A DNA stretch of 7,960 nt from an uncultured Oscillospiraceae bacterium. GTDB lineage: Bacteria; Bacillota; Clostridia; Oscillospirales; Acutalibacteraceae. A model generated the notes under the pieces. It saw only the letters and a list, made by a program, of their open reading frames with translations, was not told the origin of the DNA and did no database searches. Position 1 is the stretch's first letter. The number at the start of each line of letters is the position of its first letter. Both the position numbers and the translations under genes were made by a program. Shown piece after piece: positions 1-6,375 of the stretch. Where the stretch lies: contig URPG01000084.1 in assembly GCA_900549675.1 (NCBI GenBank), positions 1-7,960 of the forward strand, in the 5' to 3' direction.

Positions 1-16
1 AAAGATATGATTTTCC

Positions 17-22
17 TATAAT
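17..22 (+). promoter_or_regulatory. Possible -10 promoter element upstream of the operon
   Basis: A perfect TATAAT hexamer lies about 50 bases before the first permease start. The matching -35 box would fall before the first base of the window, so the promoter cannot be confirmed. No extended -10 TG precedes it. In an AT-rich stretch such a hexamer can occur by chance, and the true operon promoter could lie further upstream if other genes precede this one. Confidence 0.3.
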
Positions 23-60
23 GGTATTCATAATTTTATCATATTTGTAAACTGGAAAAT

Positions 61-67
61 GAGGAGG
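61..67 (+). promoter_or_regulatory. Ribosome binding site that sets the first permease start
   Basis: GAGGAGG is followed by six bases and then ATG at 74. An upstream in-frame ATG at 59 overlaps this Shine-Dalgarno sequence and would itself have no ribosome binding site. The site therefore argues for initiation at 74. Confidence 0.8.
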
Positions 68-73
68 AACGGT

Positions 74-1027
74 ATGGGAACCGCAAAAGGAAAACTGGGG
101 AGAGTAAATTATGAACCCGAAATTTCTCTGGGCAAAAAGCTGTTAAAGTTTTGGCCTCTTTATGTTATGTTGCTGCCATGCATCATCTATTATATCTTGA
201 TTTGTTATGTGCCGATGAGCGGAGCAGTGTTAGCGTTTAAAGATTATTCATTCAAAAAAGGGATTTGGGGCAGCCCATGGGTAGGGTTGAGATATTTTAA
301 TGCTTTTTTCTCAAGTTATGATTCTTTTCGCTTAATCCGCAATACACTTACGGTGGGTGTCATCAAGTGTATTTTAGAGTTTCCTTTCGCAATTCTATTG
401 GCTTTGATGCTCAATGAGGTTCGCAACTTGAAAGTGAAAAAAATTGGGCAGACGATAACCTATCTGCCGCACTTTCTTTCTTCTGTTATCATTATCACCA
501 TTATGCAGAGAATTTTAGCACCGAATACAGGCGTGCTCAATCAAATGATTGGCGTCTTTGGAGGAGATTCGGGTACATTCTTTTTAATGGAAGAAAAGTA
601 TTTCTTTCAAATTTTATTTTCGATGGATTTATGGAAAAACATTGGCTGGGATTCCATCATTTATTTAGCGGCCATCAGCGGCGTGGATTTGTCTTTATAT
701 GAGGCGGCGGATATTGACGGTGCCAGCAAGCTAAAAAAAATGTGGCATATTACACTGCCGGCCATTCGAGGGACAATAGGTCTTCTCTTTATTATGGGAC
801 TGGGCAATATGCTCTCTTCCGGATTCGACCAAATTTATTTGCTGAGAACACCCGGCAATATGTCCGTGGCCGATACACTGGATACCTTTGTGGTAAGAAT
901 CGGTTTGCAGGGCGGACAGTTTGGTTATGCAACCGCTGTGGGTCTTATCCAGGGAGTTGTAGGATTGGTTTTGGTGTTAATCGGCAACAAGGTATCTAAA
1001 AAAGTCACCGAAGTTGGGCTTTGGTAA
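74..1027 (+). CDS. ABC sugar importer permease, LplB type
   Basis: This is an inner-membrane permease subunit of a carbohydrate ABC importer (binding-protein-dependent transport family, LplB/YteP type), 317 residues from the ATG at 74, a usual length for the family. The N-terminus is a basic cytoplasmic stretch followed by a first membrane helix at about residues 28-48. Five further hydrophobic segments are visible, at about 92-111, 130-150, 180-205, 237-257 and 285-305. The cytoplasmic EAA loop that contacts the ATPase begins with EAADIDGA at residue 210 and continues to a TLPAI segment, as expected. It should form a heterodimeric channel with the permease at 3053-3973. Start choice: the ATG at 74 has GAGGAGG six bases upstream, while the in-frame ATG at 59 lies on that site. 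The stop is 58 bases before the lipoprotein gene, so co-transcription is likely. The family and general role are firm; the transported substrate is unknown. Confidence 0.93.
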   Translation: MGTAKGKLGRVNYEPEISLGKKLLKFWPLYVMLLPCIIYYILICYVPMSGAVLAFKDYSFKKGIWGSPWVGLRYFNAFFSSYDSFRLIRNTLTVGVIKCILEFPFAILLALMLNEVRNLKVKKIGQTITYLPHFLSSVIIITIMQRILAPNTGVLNQMIGVFGGDSGTFFLMEEKYFFQILFSMDLWKNIGWDSIIYLAAISGVDLSLYEAADIDGASKLKKMWHITLPAIRGTIGLLFIMGLGNMLSSGFDQIYLLRTPGNMSVADTLDTFVVRIGLQGGQFGYATAVGLIQGVVGLVLVLIGNKVSKKVTEVGLW

Positions 1028-1046
1028 GTCTGACTTTAGTAAAATG

Positions 1047-1083
1047 TTTTTTGCATGTAAAACACATGCAGAGAGGAGAGAGG
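1047..1083 (+). promoter_or_regulatory. Hairpin and very purine-rich ribosome binding site before the lipoprotein gene
   Basis: TGCATGT (1052-1058) and ACATGCA (1064-1070) form a 7-bp stem with an AAAAC loop. It is followed directly by the purine run GAGAGGAGAGAGG (1071-1083), which ends two bases before the ATG at 1086 and includes a GAGGAG-like core at better spacing. The T run at 1047-1051 can also pair, partly through G-U pairs, with the first bases of the purine run, so the stem could extend into the ribosome binding site. It may stabilise the 5' end of a processed lipoprotein mRNA or modulate its translation. No function can be proven from sequence. Confidence 0.4.
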
Positions 1084-1085
1084 TT

Positions 1086-2840
1086 ATGAAAAAGAGTATG
1101 TTCAAACGTCTTTTTGCCGGCGCTATGGCAACTGCCTTATGTATGGTAGCGGTGCTTTCTGGCTGCGGCAGTAAAAAAGACAACACAGCTTCCGGTGATA
1201 AGGTATCATCTGGTAGCAATGCTGCTGAAACTGGAAAAGGAGAGGCTTGGATTGCCGACCGCACCATTAACATTCAAGCTTATGTGGATGATATCGGCTA
1301 TTCCTTGCCCGATGATATCAACAATACTGCTGTTATGAAAGAGCTGACAAAACGTACCGGTATTAAACTGAATATTCAGTATTCTCCCGGTGACAGTGAC
1401 GCTATGGTTATGGCATCACAGCTTGCTTCTGGCACCATTCCGGATGTGATTGTAAGTTACCTTGATAACTCTACAAGACCGGAATTTCCGCTGCTTTTAA
1501 AAGCAGCGCGTGAAGATATGTTTGTGGATGTTCGTCCTTTTATGGAAAACTCCAAGGTTTACAAACGTTATCTGGAAGAAGGCTATCTGCCGACGGATGC
1601 ACAAAAGAATATAACATTCCGTGAGGAGTTCGACGGTGCCGCTTATCTGCTGCCCTTGTCCGTGCCGGCTGTAGACAGATCTTTGGAATACAATCCCCAA
1701 GATGCCTACATCGGTGGTATGTATATTCAAAAATCCATTGCAGACAGCTTGAAAATTGACCCCCGCTCTATCAACACACAAGACCAACTGTATGATTTGC
1801 TGGTGCAAATTAAAAATGGCGGTTTTAAAGATGACAACGGCAACGATGTTTATCCCTTGGGACCGAAGTATTGGGGCGGTTCACCGGATTCTCTGAAATA
1901 CATTGTTACAGAGTATAACTGGGGCGTCAGTGACGGCTATAACATGACAGATGACGGAACTATTTTGCATGAAGCAGAAACTGAATATGTCTATAAGAAA
2001 ATCGACTATGTCAGAAAGCTTCTCGCAGAGGGTCTTATGAATCCGGAATTCTTTACGATGGATGCTACCCGTGCAGGAGAGGTTTCTCAAACTCATAACT
2101 CGGCGATTATTGCCGACGTGCATAACTATCAGGATATCGTTTATCAAACCGGAGATTGGGTGCCGCTTGGCCCGCTGAATGACTTTACCGGCGACAATTC
2201 TGAAATTAAAAGCGGTAAAAACCAAAACGGTGTTTGGGCTATTTCTTCTAAAAGTGAAAATCCTGAAGAAATCTTCAAATTCTTCGATTATCTTTCAACT
2301 CCAGAAGGTCAACTGCTTTGCCAATATGGCATTGAGGGTGAAAACTATACCATGGTAGAGGGCAAACCTGTCCTGACAGAACAAACCTTGAAAAAACTGA
2401 ATGAGGGCGACACTGAATTTTTGAATAATCAAGTGGGTGCTTGCTTTGGTTATACCGGTCCTGTTTTCTTTGGCTTTATGCTGACCAATATTGACTACAC
2501 ACATGATTTTGGTGAAAGCCGCCCGGGAGCTATTTCCAGTACAACTTATCAAACTTCTGTTGAAATCGCAAAAGAGTATCCGCACAAGTACAAGCTTGTT
2601 CCGGGTCTTACGGCTACTTCTTATTTGGCATCCGATGAGATGGCTGATGTAAAAAGCCAAATGGACTTGCTGAACTATCAAGAAACATTGGTGCAAGCTA
2701 TTTTTGCTGCTGATAAAGACGTAAAAAATATTGTTGAAACTTTTGTGGCACAGCTGAAATCAGCAGGAAATGATAAATTCAAAGATTATTTGAAAAAACT
2801 CTACGACGAAGACAACACTTCTATCAATTTTTATAAATAG
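1086..2840 (+). CDS. Extracellular solute-binding lipoprotein of the sugar ABC importer
   Basis: This is the substrate-capturing component of the importer, anchored on the outer face of the membrane: 584 residues, in the long (roughly 500-600 residue) LplA/LipO-like class that accompanies LplB/YtcP permeases. The signal peptide has a basic start (MKKSMFKR), a hydrophobic core at about residues 9-24 and an LSGC lipobox, with Cys27 as the lipidated residue. A low-complexity Ser/Gly/Lys linker follows to about residue 55. The mature part has typical binding-protein features, including the TPEG segment at 405-408 followed by YGIEGENY up to residue 421, a signature of family 1 binding proteins of this class. 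Start choice: ATG 1086 is preceded by a strong purine-rich Shine-Dalgarno sequence and yields a perfect lipoprotein signal. A longer in-frame start at 1014 would overlap the permease and bury that signal. The gene sits between the two permease genes and ends in tandem TAG stops before a large hairpin. The ligand cannot be read from sequence. Confidence 0.93.
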   Translation: MKKSMFKRLFAGAMATALCMVAVLSGCGSKKDNTASGDKVSSGSNAAETGKGEAWIADRTINIQAYVDDIGYSLPDDINNTAVMKELTKRTGIKLNIQYSPGDSDAMVMASQLASGTIPDVIVSYLDNSTRPEFPLLLKAAREDMFVDVRPFMENSKVYKRYLEEGYLPTDAQKNITFREEFDGAAYLLPLSVPAVDRSLEYNPQDAYIGGMYIQKSIADSLKIDPRSINTQDQLYDLLVQIKNGGFKDDNGNDVYPLGPKYWGGSPDSLKYIVTEYNWGVSDGYNMTDDGTILHEAETEYVYKKIDYVRKLLAEGLMNPEFFTMDATRAGEVSQTHNSAIIADVHNYQDIVYQTGDWVPLGPLNDFTGDNSEIKSGKNQNGVWAISSKSENPEEIFKFFDYLSTPEGQLLCQYGIEGENYTMVEGKPVLTEQTLKKLNEGDTEFLNNQVGACFGYTGPVFFGFMLTNIDYTHDFGESRPGAISSTTYQTSVEIAKEYPHKYKLVPGLTATSYLASDEMADVKSQMDLLNYQETLVQAIFAADKDVKNIVETFVAQLKSAGNDKFKDYLKKLYDEDNTSINFYK

Positions 2841-2872
2841 TAGAAACTGTAAGAGAATGTAGTAAGACAAAC

Positions 2873-2950
2873 AGCTGCTGTAAAATATATCGACTAAGCC
2901 GAAGGCTTAGAAAGATATTATGATATTTTGCAGCGGCTCGTTTTATTTTT
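2873..2950 (+). terminator. Two-tier inverted repeat with T-rich tail; probable intra-operon terminator or mRNA-stabilising element
   Basis: The outer arms at 2873-2888 and 2923-2938 are complementary over 16 pairs. Of these, 14 are Watson-Crick and two are G-U (2876/2935 and 2881/2930), so the structure favours RNA. Inside it lies a second hairpin, CTAAGCC (2894-2900) and GGCTTAG (2904-2910), a perfect 7-bp stem with a GAA loop. The T-rich run CGTTTTATTTTTATG follows at once, as in an intrinsic terminator. It lies 32 bases after the binding-protein stop and 114 bases before the second permease. Because the second permease and downstream genes belong to the same pathway, read-through is expected. 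Such structures behind binding-protein genes commonly raise the amount of binding protein over permease. The lower part of the outer stem is A/T-rich, so termination strength is uncertain. Confidence 0.65.
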
Positions 2951-2981
2951 ATGAACAAGAACTTACACTTTGTTAAGGTGT

Positions 2982-3009
2982 TTTACCATAAAGCCCCGTG
3001 CTGTATAAG
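2982..3009 (+). promoter_or_regulatory. Weak candidate internal promoter before the second permease
   Basis: TTTACC (2982-2987, four of six matches to TTGACA) is separated by 16 bases from TATAAG (3004-3009, five of six matches to TATAAT). It lies after the hairpin at 2873-2950 and 43 bases before the second permease start. It could re-initiate transcription for the downstream genes. The match is modest and chance occurrence is quite possible. A small imperfect hairpin (2965-2981) also lies just upstream. Confidence 0.22.
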
Positions 3010-3052
3010 AAAAATAGTGACAGAGGGTGCTTTCAAGGAAGGATGATGATCC

Positions 3053-3973
3053 ATGACTCACGCCAATACACTTTCAGGGAAAAAAATTAAAAAAAGTCTG
3101 TCGGAAAATATAACACAGGCCGTTATTTATATTCTTTTGATTGCTTTGTGCTTAATGATTATTCTGCCCTGCATTAACGTGGTGGTTTTATCCCTCAATG
3201 AGGGGAAAGATGCGGCAAAAGGCGGTATCTTTTTCTGGCCAAGACAATTTACCCTTGCGAACTATCAAGAAGTTTTTGCAGACGGAAAAATTATGTCTGC
3301 TTATAAAATTACCATTGGACGTACGGTAATCGGTACATTGCTAAGCTTGATGATTACTTCTTTAGCGGCATATGCCTTAAAAGAAAAACACTTGCCGGCC
3401 CGTACCGTGATTATCTTTTTAATTACCTTTACGATGATGTTCAGCGGTGGCACAATCCCCACCTTTATTCAATATAAAAATTTAAACCTGTTGGATTCTT
3501 TCTGGGTGTATGTGGTGCCCAGCTTAGTCAATGTTACCTATCTTTTGATGATGAGAACATTCTTTGATGCTGTGCCCGAAAGCTTAGAAGAATCTGCTAA
3601 ATTAGACGGCTGCGGTTATTTTGGCATATATTGGAGAATTATGCTGCCGTTGAGTAAACCGGTTATCGCCGTAGTGGGTCTTTACACAGCGGTTAACCAT
3701 TGGAACGATTGGTTCTCCGGTTCTTTCTATATGACCAATAGTGATTTGTGGCCCGTACAAACGGTGCTGCAGCAAATGCTTTCCAGAGCAATGGCGGCAC
3801 AGCAGGAGATTACCTCTGTCGGCCAGGCCATTGCCAACAATGCAAATACGGTCACTTCTGATTCCCTCAAGATGGCTGCCGTAGTTGTGACAACAGTTCC
3901 GATTTTATGTGTGTATCCGTTTATTCAAAAATATTTTGCACAGGGTGTTATGATTGGTGCTGTAAAAGGTTAA
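3053..3973 (+). CDS. ABC sugar importer permease, LplC/YtcP (AraQ-like) type
   Basis: This is the second membrane subunit of the carbohydrate ABC importer, 306 residues, normal for the LplC/YtcP branch. A basic N-terminal cytoplasmic tail precedes a first membrane helix at about residues 22-45. The periplasmic-side loop carries the usual FFWPRQFTLANY-type segment, and further membrane helices follow. The EAA loop is seen as EESAKLDGCGYF from residue 179, leading into MLPLSKP, a typical ATPase-coupling motif of this group. The segment around NHWNDWF is also characteristic of the family. The C-terminus ends in a short FAQGVMIGAVKG-like tail, a standard ending for these permeases. AAGGAAGG at 3035-3042, ten bases before the ATG, supports the start. 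The gene is separated from the binding-protein gene by a 212-base gap with a large hairpin, and from the kinase gene by 35 bases. It should pair with the permease at 74-1027. No ATPase gene is present in the window, so a shared MsmX-like ATPase encoded elsewhere is inferred. Confidence 0.93.
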   Translation: MTHANTLSGKKIKKSLSENITQAVIYILLIALCLMIILPCINVVVLSLNEGKDAAKGGIFFWPRQFTLANYQEVFADGKIMSAYKITIGRTVIGTLLSLMITSLAAYALKEKHLPARTVIIFLITFTMMFSGGTIPTFIQYKNLNLLDSFWVYVVPSLVNVTYLLMMRTFFDAVPESLEESAKLDGCGYFGIYWRIMLPLSKPVIAVVGLYTAVNHWNDWFSGSFYMTNSDLWPVQTVLQQMLSRAMAAQQEITSVGQAIANNANTVTSDSLKMAAVVVTTVPILCVYPFIQKYFAQGVMIGAVKG

Positions 3974-3993
3974 TCGACACTAAAATATGAAAA

Positions 3994-4000
3994 GGGGAGG
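3994..4000 (+). promoter_or_regulatory. Ribosome binding site that sets the kinase start
   Basis: GGGGAGG lies eight bases before the ATG at 4009. A TTG at 4003 in the same frame is only two bases from the site, too close for efficient initiation, so ATG 4009 is preferred. Confidence 0.75.
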
Positions 4001-4008
4001 AATTGCCA

Positions 4009-4962
4009 ATGGGCGCAAACCGGCCGAATCAAAAATGGGATGCTTTTATTTATGGGGATGTCAATATTGATCTTGTGATTCCGGGTGTGGACCATCTTCC
4101 GCTGCCGGGGCAAGAGGATGTGGTAGCCACCATGAATACCTATGTGGGCGGCGGTGCTGCCTTGTTCACGTTAGGGCTTGGAAAATTGGGGCTGAATCCG
4201 GTTTTTCAAGGGACAGTAGGAAAAGATTGCTATGGAGATTTTATTCTGAAAGAATTTGAAAAAAGCAATATTGATACCTCACTTTTAGAAATCAGCGATG
4301 TGGAAAAAACAGGAATTTCAATTAGCTTTACCAACGAAAAAGACCGTTCTTTTTTAACCTATCGGGGAACGAATGCCGAGTTGGATGTAGAAAAAGTTAA
4401 TCTTGCTCAATTGCAAAATGCCAGACATATTCATGTGACAGGCTATGAAGGCAGCAGAAATCATCAAAAATATCGTTCTTTGCTGCAAAAAGTGAAAGAA
4501 ACAAAGAATACAACTGTATCGTTTGATGTGGGGTGGGATGACAGCGGTGAATGGTATGAGGGAATTGTAGAGCTTTTTCCTTATATTGATGTTCTCTTTA
4601 TGAATGAAACAGAAGCCATTCATTATGGCAGAAAAAAAACAGCAGAAGATGCAGCCAAAGCATTTGCGGAAAGCGGTGCGGCAGTGGTTATCAAGCTGGG
4701 GGCAAAAGGCTCTCTGGCTTATCAAGCGGGAAATCAATACCAAGCAAGACCTTACCGTGTAAAAGCGGTCGATACAACAGGAGCCGGAGATTCTTTTAAT
4801 GCCGGTTTTATCTATGGATTTTTGAAACAGAAAAATATGCAGGACTGCCTGCGTTATGCCAATGGATGCGGTGCGCTTTCCGTCACACAATTGGGAGGCA
4901 ACACCGGATTTCCAACAGAAAAAGAATTGTTGCAGTTTATAAAAGAACAAGAAGAAAGGTAG
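4009..4962 (+). CDS. PfkB (ribokinase-like) family carbohydrate kinase
   Basis: This is a cytoplasmic ATP-dependent kinase of the PfkB/ribokinase superfamily, 317 residues, full family length. The N-terminal substrate-side motif GDVNIDL starts at residue 16. The first family signature is the glycine-rich YVGGGAALF at residues 45-53. The NxxE metal/ATP motif is N199-E202, and KLGAKGS at 229-235 is the usual nucleotide-domain strand-turn. The second signature, DTTGAGDSF, begins at residue 255; it supplies the anion hole (GAG) and the catalytic base Asp261. All catalytic elements are intact. Family knowledge: members phosphorylate monosaccharides, sugar phosphates or nucleosides, usually on a primary hydroxyl. 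The exact acceptor cannot be read from these motifs. It follows the second permease by 35 bases and ends eight bases before the likely GH4 start, suggesting translational coupling. Inference: it either phosphorylates the imported glycoside to make the GH4 substrate, or phosphorylates the sugar released by cleavage. Confidence 0.93.
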   Translation: MGANRPNQKWDAFIYGDVNIDLVIPGVDHLPLPGQEDVVATMNTYVGGGAALFTLGLGKLGLNPVFQGTVGKDCYGDFILKEFEKSNIDTSLLEISDVEKTGISISFTNEKDRSFLTYRGTNAELDVEKVNLAQLQNARHIHVTGYEGSRNHQKYRSLLQKVKETKNTTVSFDVGWDDSGEWYEGIVELFPYIDVLFMNETEAIHYGRKKTAEDAAKAFAESGAAVVIKLGAKGSLAYQAGNQYQARPYRVKAVDTTGAGDSFNAGFIYGFLKQKNMQDCLRYANGCGALSVTQLGGNTGFPTEKELLQFIKEQEER

Positions 4963-4970
4963 TGACCAAA

Positions 4971-6326
4971 TTGAAAATAGCAGTTATTGGCGGAGCAGGA
5001 GTAAGAACCGTTATTTTTATTAACGGATTGCTGAAACGTTATAAAGCTTTACAGATAGATGAAGTCGTTTTGTATGATATCAACCAGCCAAAGCTTGAAA
5101 TTATCACAAAGCTTTGCCACCATGTCATCCAAAGAAATGAGAAAGACCTAAAACTTTCCATGGCGGCAACAGCCGTAGAGGCCATTCAAGGAGCCGATTA
5201 TATTGTCACCACTCTGCGCGTCGGCGGGGATCATTCCCGTGTGGTTGATGAAAGCATTGCCCTTGAAAACGGTGTAATCGGACAAGAAACAACAGGTGTC
5301 GGCGGTTTCTCTATGGCTGTGCGCACGATTCCCGTTTTGTTGGAATATTGTGAACTTATTCAAAAATATGCGCCAAACGCTTGGATTTTCAATTTCACCA
5401 ATCCTTCCGGTTTGGTCACACAGGCACTGAGAAATGCGGGTTATGATAAAATTATCGGCATTTGCGATGCCCCGAGCAGTACAAAATTTCGTATGGCACA
5501 TAAATTGGGTGTTGATGAAAAAGACTTGTATGTGGAATTCTTTGGACTCAATCATCTTTCTTGGATTAGCAGTGTCAAAAAGTATGGAGAAGAAATTCTG
5601 CAAAAATTGCTAAATGATGATGAGTTTTTGAATGATATTCAAGAATTCTCGATGTTTGACGCAGATTTGCTCCGTCACATCGGCTTTTTACCGAATGAAT
5701 ATCTCTACTATTATTATCATAGAGAAAAAGCTCTGGAAAATATTTTGAAGTCAGGTGCTACTCGAGGCAAGACCATTGAAACTGTCAATGTCAAAATGAT
5801 GGAAGAACTAAAAGCCATGGATATTGACAAAAATCCGGAAGAAGCCTTACAAATCTTCCTTTATTATATGGCGATTCGTGAGAACTCTTATATGAGTATC
5901 GAAACCGGAGATCAAGACAGAGAAGTAGTGGAAAGAGGAAATCTGGAAGTGCCGGACGGCATGGGATACGCCGGTGTTATGCTGGATTGTATCGAGGGTC
6001 TGCAAGCCGACAAAGGACGTGATTTGGTGCTTTCTGTTCCCAATAATGGCTGTATTTACGGTTTGGAAGATAACGATGTCATCGAGGTGACCTGTCATGT
6101 TTCCAAAGAGGGTATTCATCCTGTGCCTATCGGTGAGGTGCCGGAGCATTGCTATCTTTTGATTCGTCTGATAAAATTATATGAAAAGCTTACGGTGAAA
6201 GCGATTCAAACCAAATCCAAAGAAACAGCGATTGAAGCATTGATGTTGCATCCGCTTGTGAGTTCTTACTCTCTTGCCAAAAAATTGGTAGAGGAATATG
6301 ATAAAAGCTATGGCGGACTACTGTAA
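4971..6326 (+). CDS. Glycoside hydrolase family 4 enzyme, 6-phospho-beta-glucosidase-like
   Basis: This is an NAD- and divalent-metal-dependent glycosidase of family GH4, which cleaves by oxidation at C3 and elimination rather than by acid/base displacement. It is cytoplasmic and 451 residues from TTG 4971, normal for the family. The N-terminal Rossmann motif is KIAVIGGAGVRT (residues 2-13). TTLRVGG includes Arg83, and GQETTGVGG begins at residue 104, followed by a RTIP segment; NPSG is at 144-147. The metal-ligand candidates are Cys165 in CDAPSS and His195 in GLNHLSW. Tyr244 in PNEYLYYYYH is a plausible catalytic base, and the C-terminal HPLV begins at residue 427. The arrangement resembles 6-phospho-beta-glucosidases (BglT/LicH type) more than the MelA/AglA or LplD groups, but the CDAP variant is not the usual CNVP. 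Start choice: TTG 4971 gives the family-typical MKIAVIGG with AAAGG 11 bases upstream. GTG 4962, overlapping the kinase stop, would add three residues. A longer ORF from 4866 would overlap the kinase by 97 bases and is unlikely. Substrate specificity and anomer are inferred only. Confidence 0.9.
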   Translation: MKIAVIGGAGVRTVIFINGLLKRYKALQIDEVVLYDINQPKLEIITKLCHHVIQRNEKDLKLSMAATAVEAIQGADYIVTTLRVGGDHSRVVDESIALENGVIGQETTGVGGFSMAVRTIPVLLEYCELIQKYAPNAWIFNFTNPSGLVTQALRNAGYDKIIGICDAPSSTKFRMAHKLGVDEKDLYVEFFGLNHLSWISSVKKYGEEILQKLLNDDEFLNDIQEFSMFDADLLRHIGFLPNEYLYYYYHREKALENILKSGATRGKTIETVNVKMMEELKAMDIDKNPEEALQIFLYYMAIRENSYMSIETGDQDREVVERGNLEVPDGMGYAGVMLDCIEGLQADKGRDLVLSVPNNGCIYGLEDNDVIEVTCHVSKEGIHPVPIGEVPEHCYLLIRLIKLYEKLTVKAIQTKSKETAIEALMLHPLVSSYSLAKKLVEEYDKSYGGLL

Positions 6327-6375
6327 GAGAATAGTCTAAAGTTTGCTTTGGTTTGAATAAAATAAGGGGGCAAAA

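Noticed and set aside
742..999. Overlapping 85-codon ORF inside the first permease in another frame
   Set aside because: It is a shadow of an intact, strongly conserved permease frame with no ribosome binding site or recognisable domain.
1014..1085. Extended N-terminus for the binding protein starting at ATG 1014
   Set aside because: It would overlap the first permease, has no ribosome binding site and would push the clear lipoprotein signal peptide 24 residues inward.
2847..2858. CTGTAAGAGAAT occurs here and again at 6321-6332, both just at or after stop codons
   Set aside because: About one or two exact 12-base repeats are expected by chance in a window of this size, and no shared structure surrounds the two copies.
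2965..2981. Small imperfect hairpin ACACTTT-GTT-AAGGTGT followed by TTTA
   Set aside because: The stem is short and A/T-rich with a G-U pair, and the T run is too short for a convincing second terminator.
2951..3046. A 31-codon ORF (ATG 2951 to TGA 3046) in the gap before the second permease, ending six bases before its start
   Set aside because: Its ATG is preceded by a T-rich run with no Shine-Dalgarno sequence, and the peptide has no recognisable leader-peptide feature such as a run of one regulatory codon. It is probably chance, although its stop close to the next start is suggestive.
4354..4950. 198-codon minus-strand ORF opposite the kinase
   Set aside because: The kinase frame has all catalytic motifs. 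The reverse ORF is rich in Cys, Phe and Ile without domain structure, a usual antisense shadow.
4866..4970. Extended N-terminus for the GH4 enzyme starting at ATG 4866
   Set aside because: It overlaps the kinase by 97 bases, and the added residues are basic and unlike the family. GH4 proteins normally begin just before the Rossmann motif.
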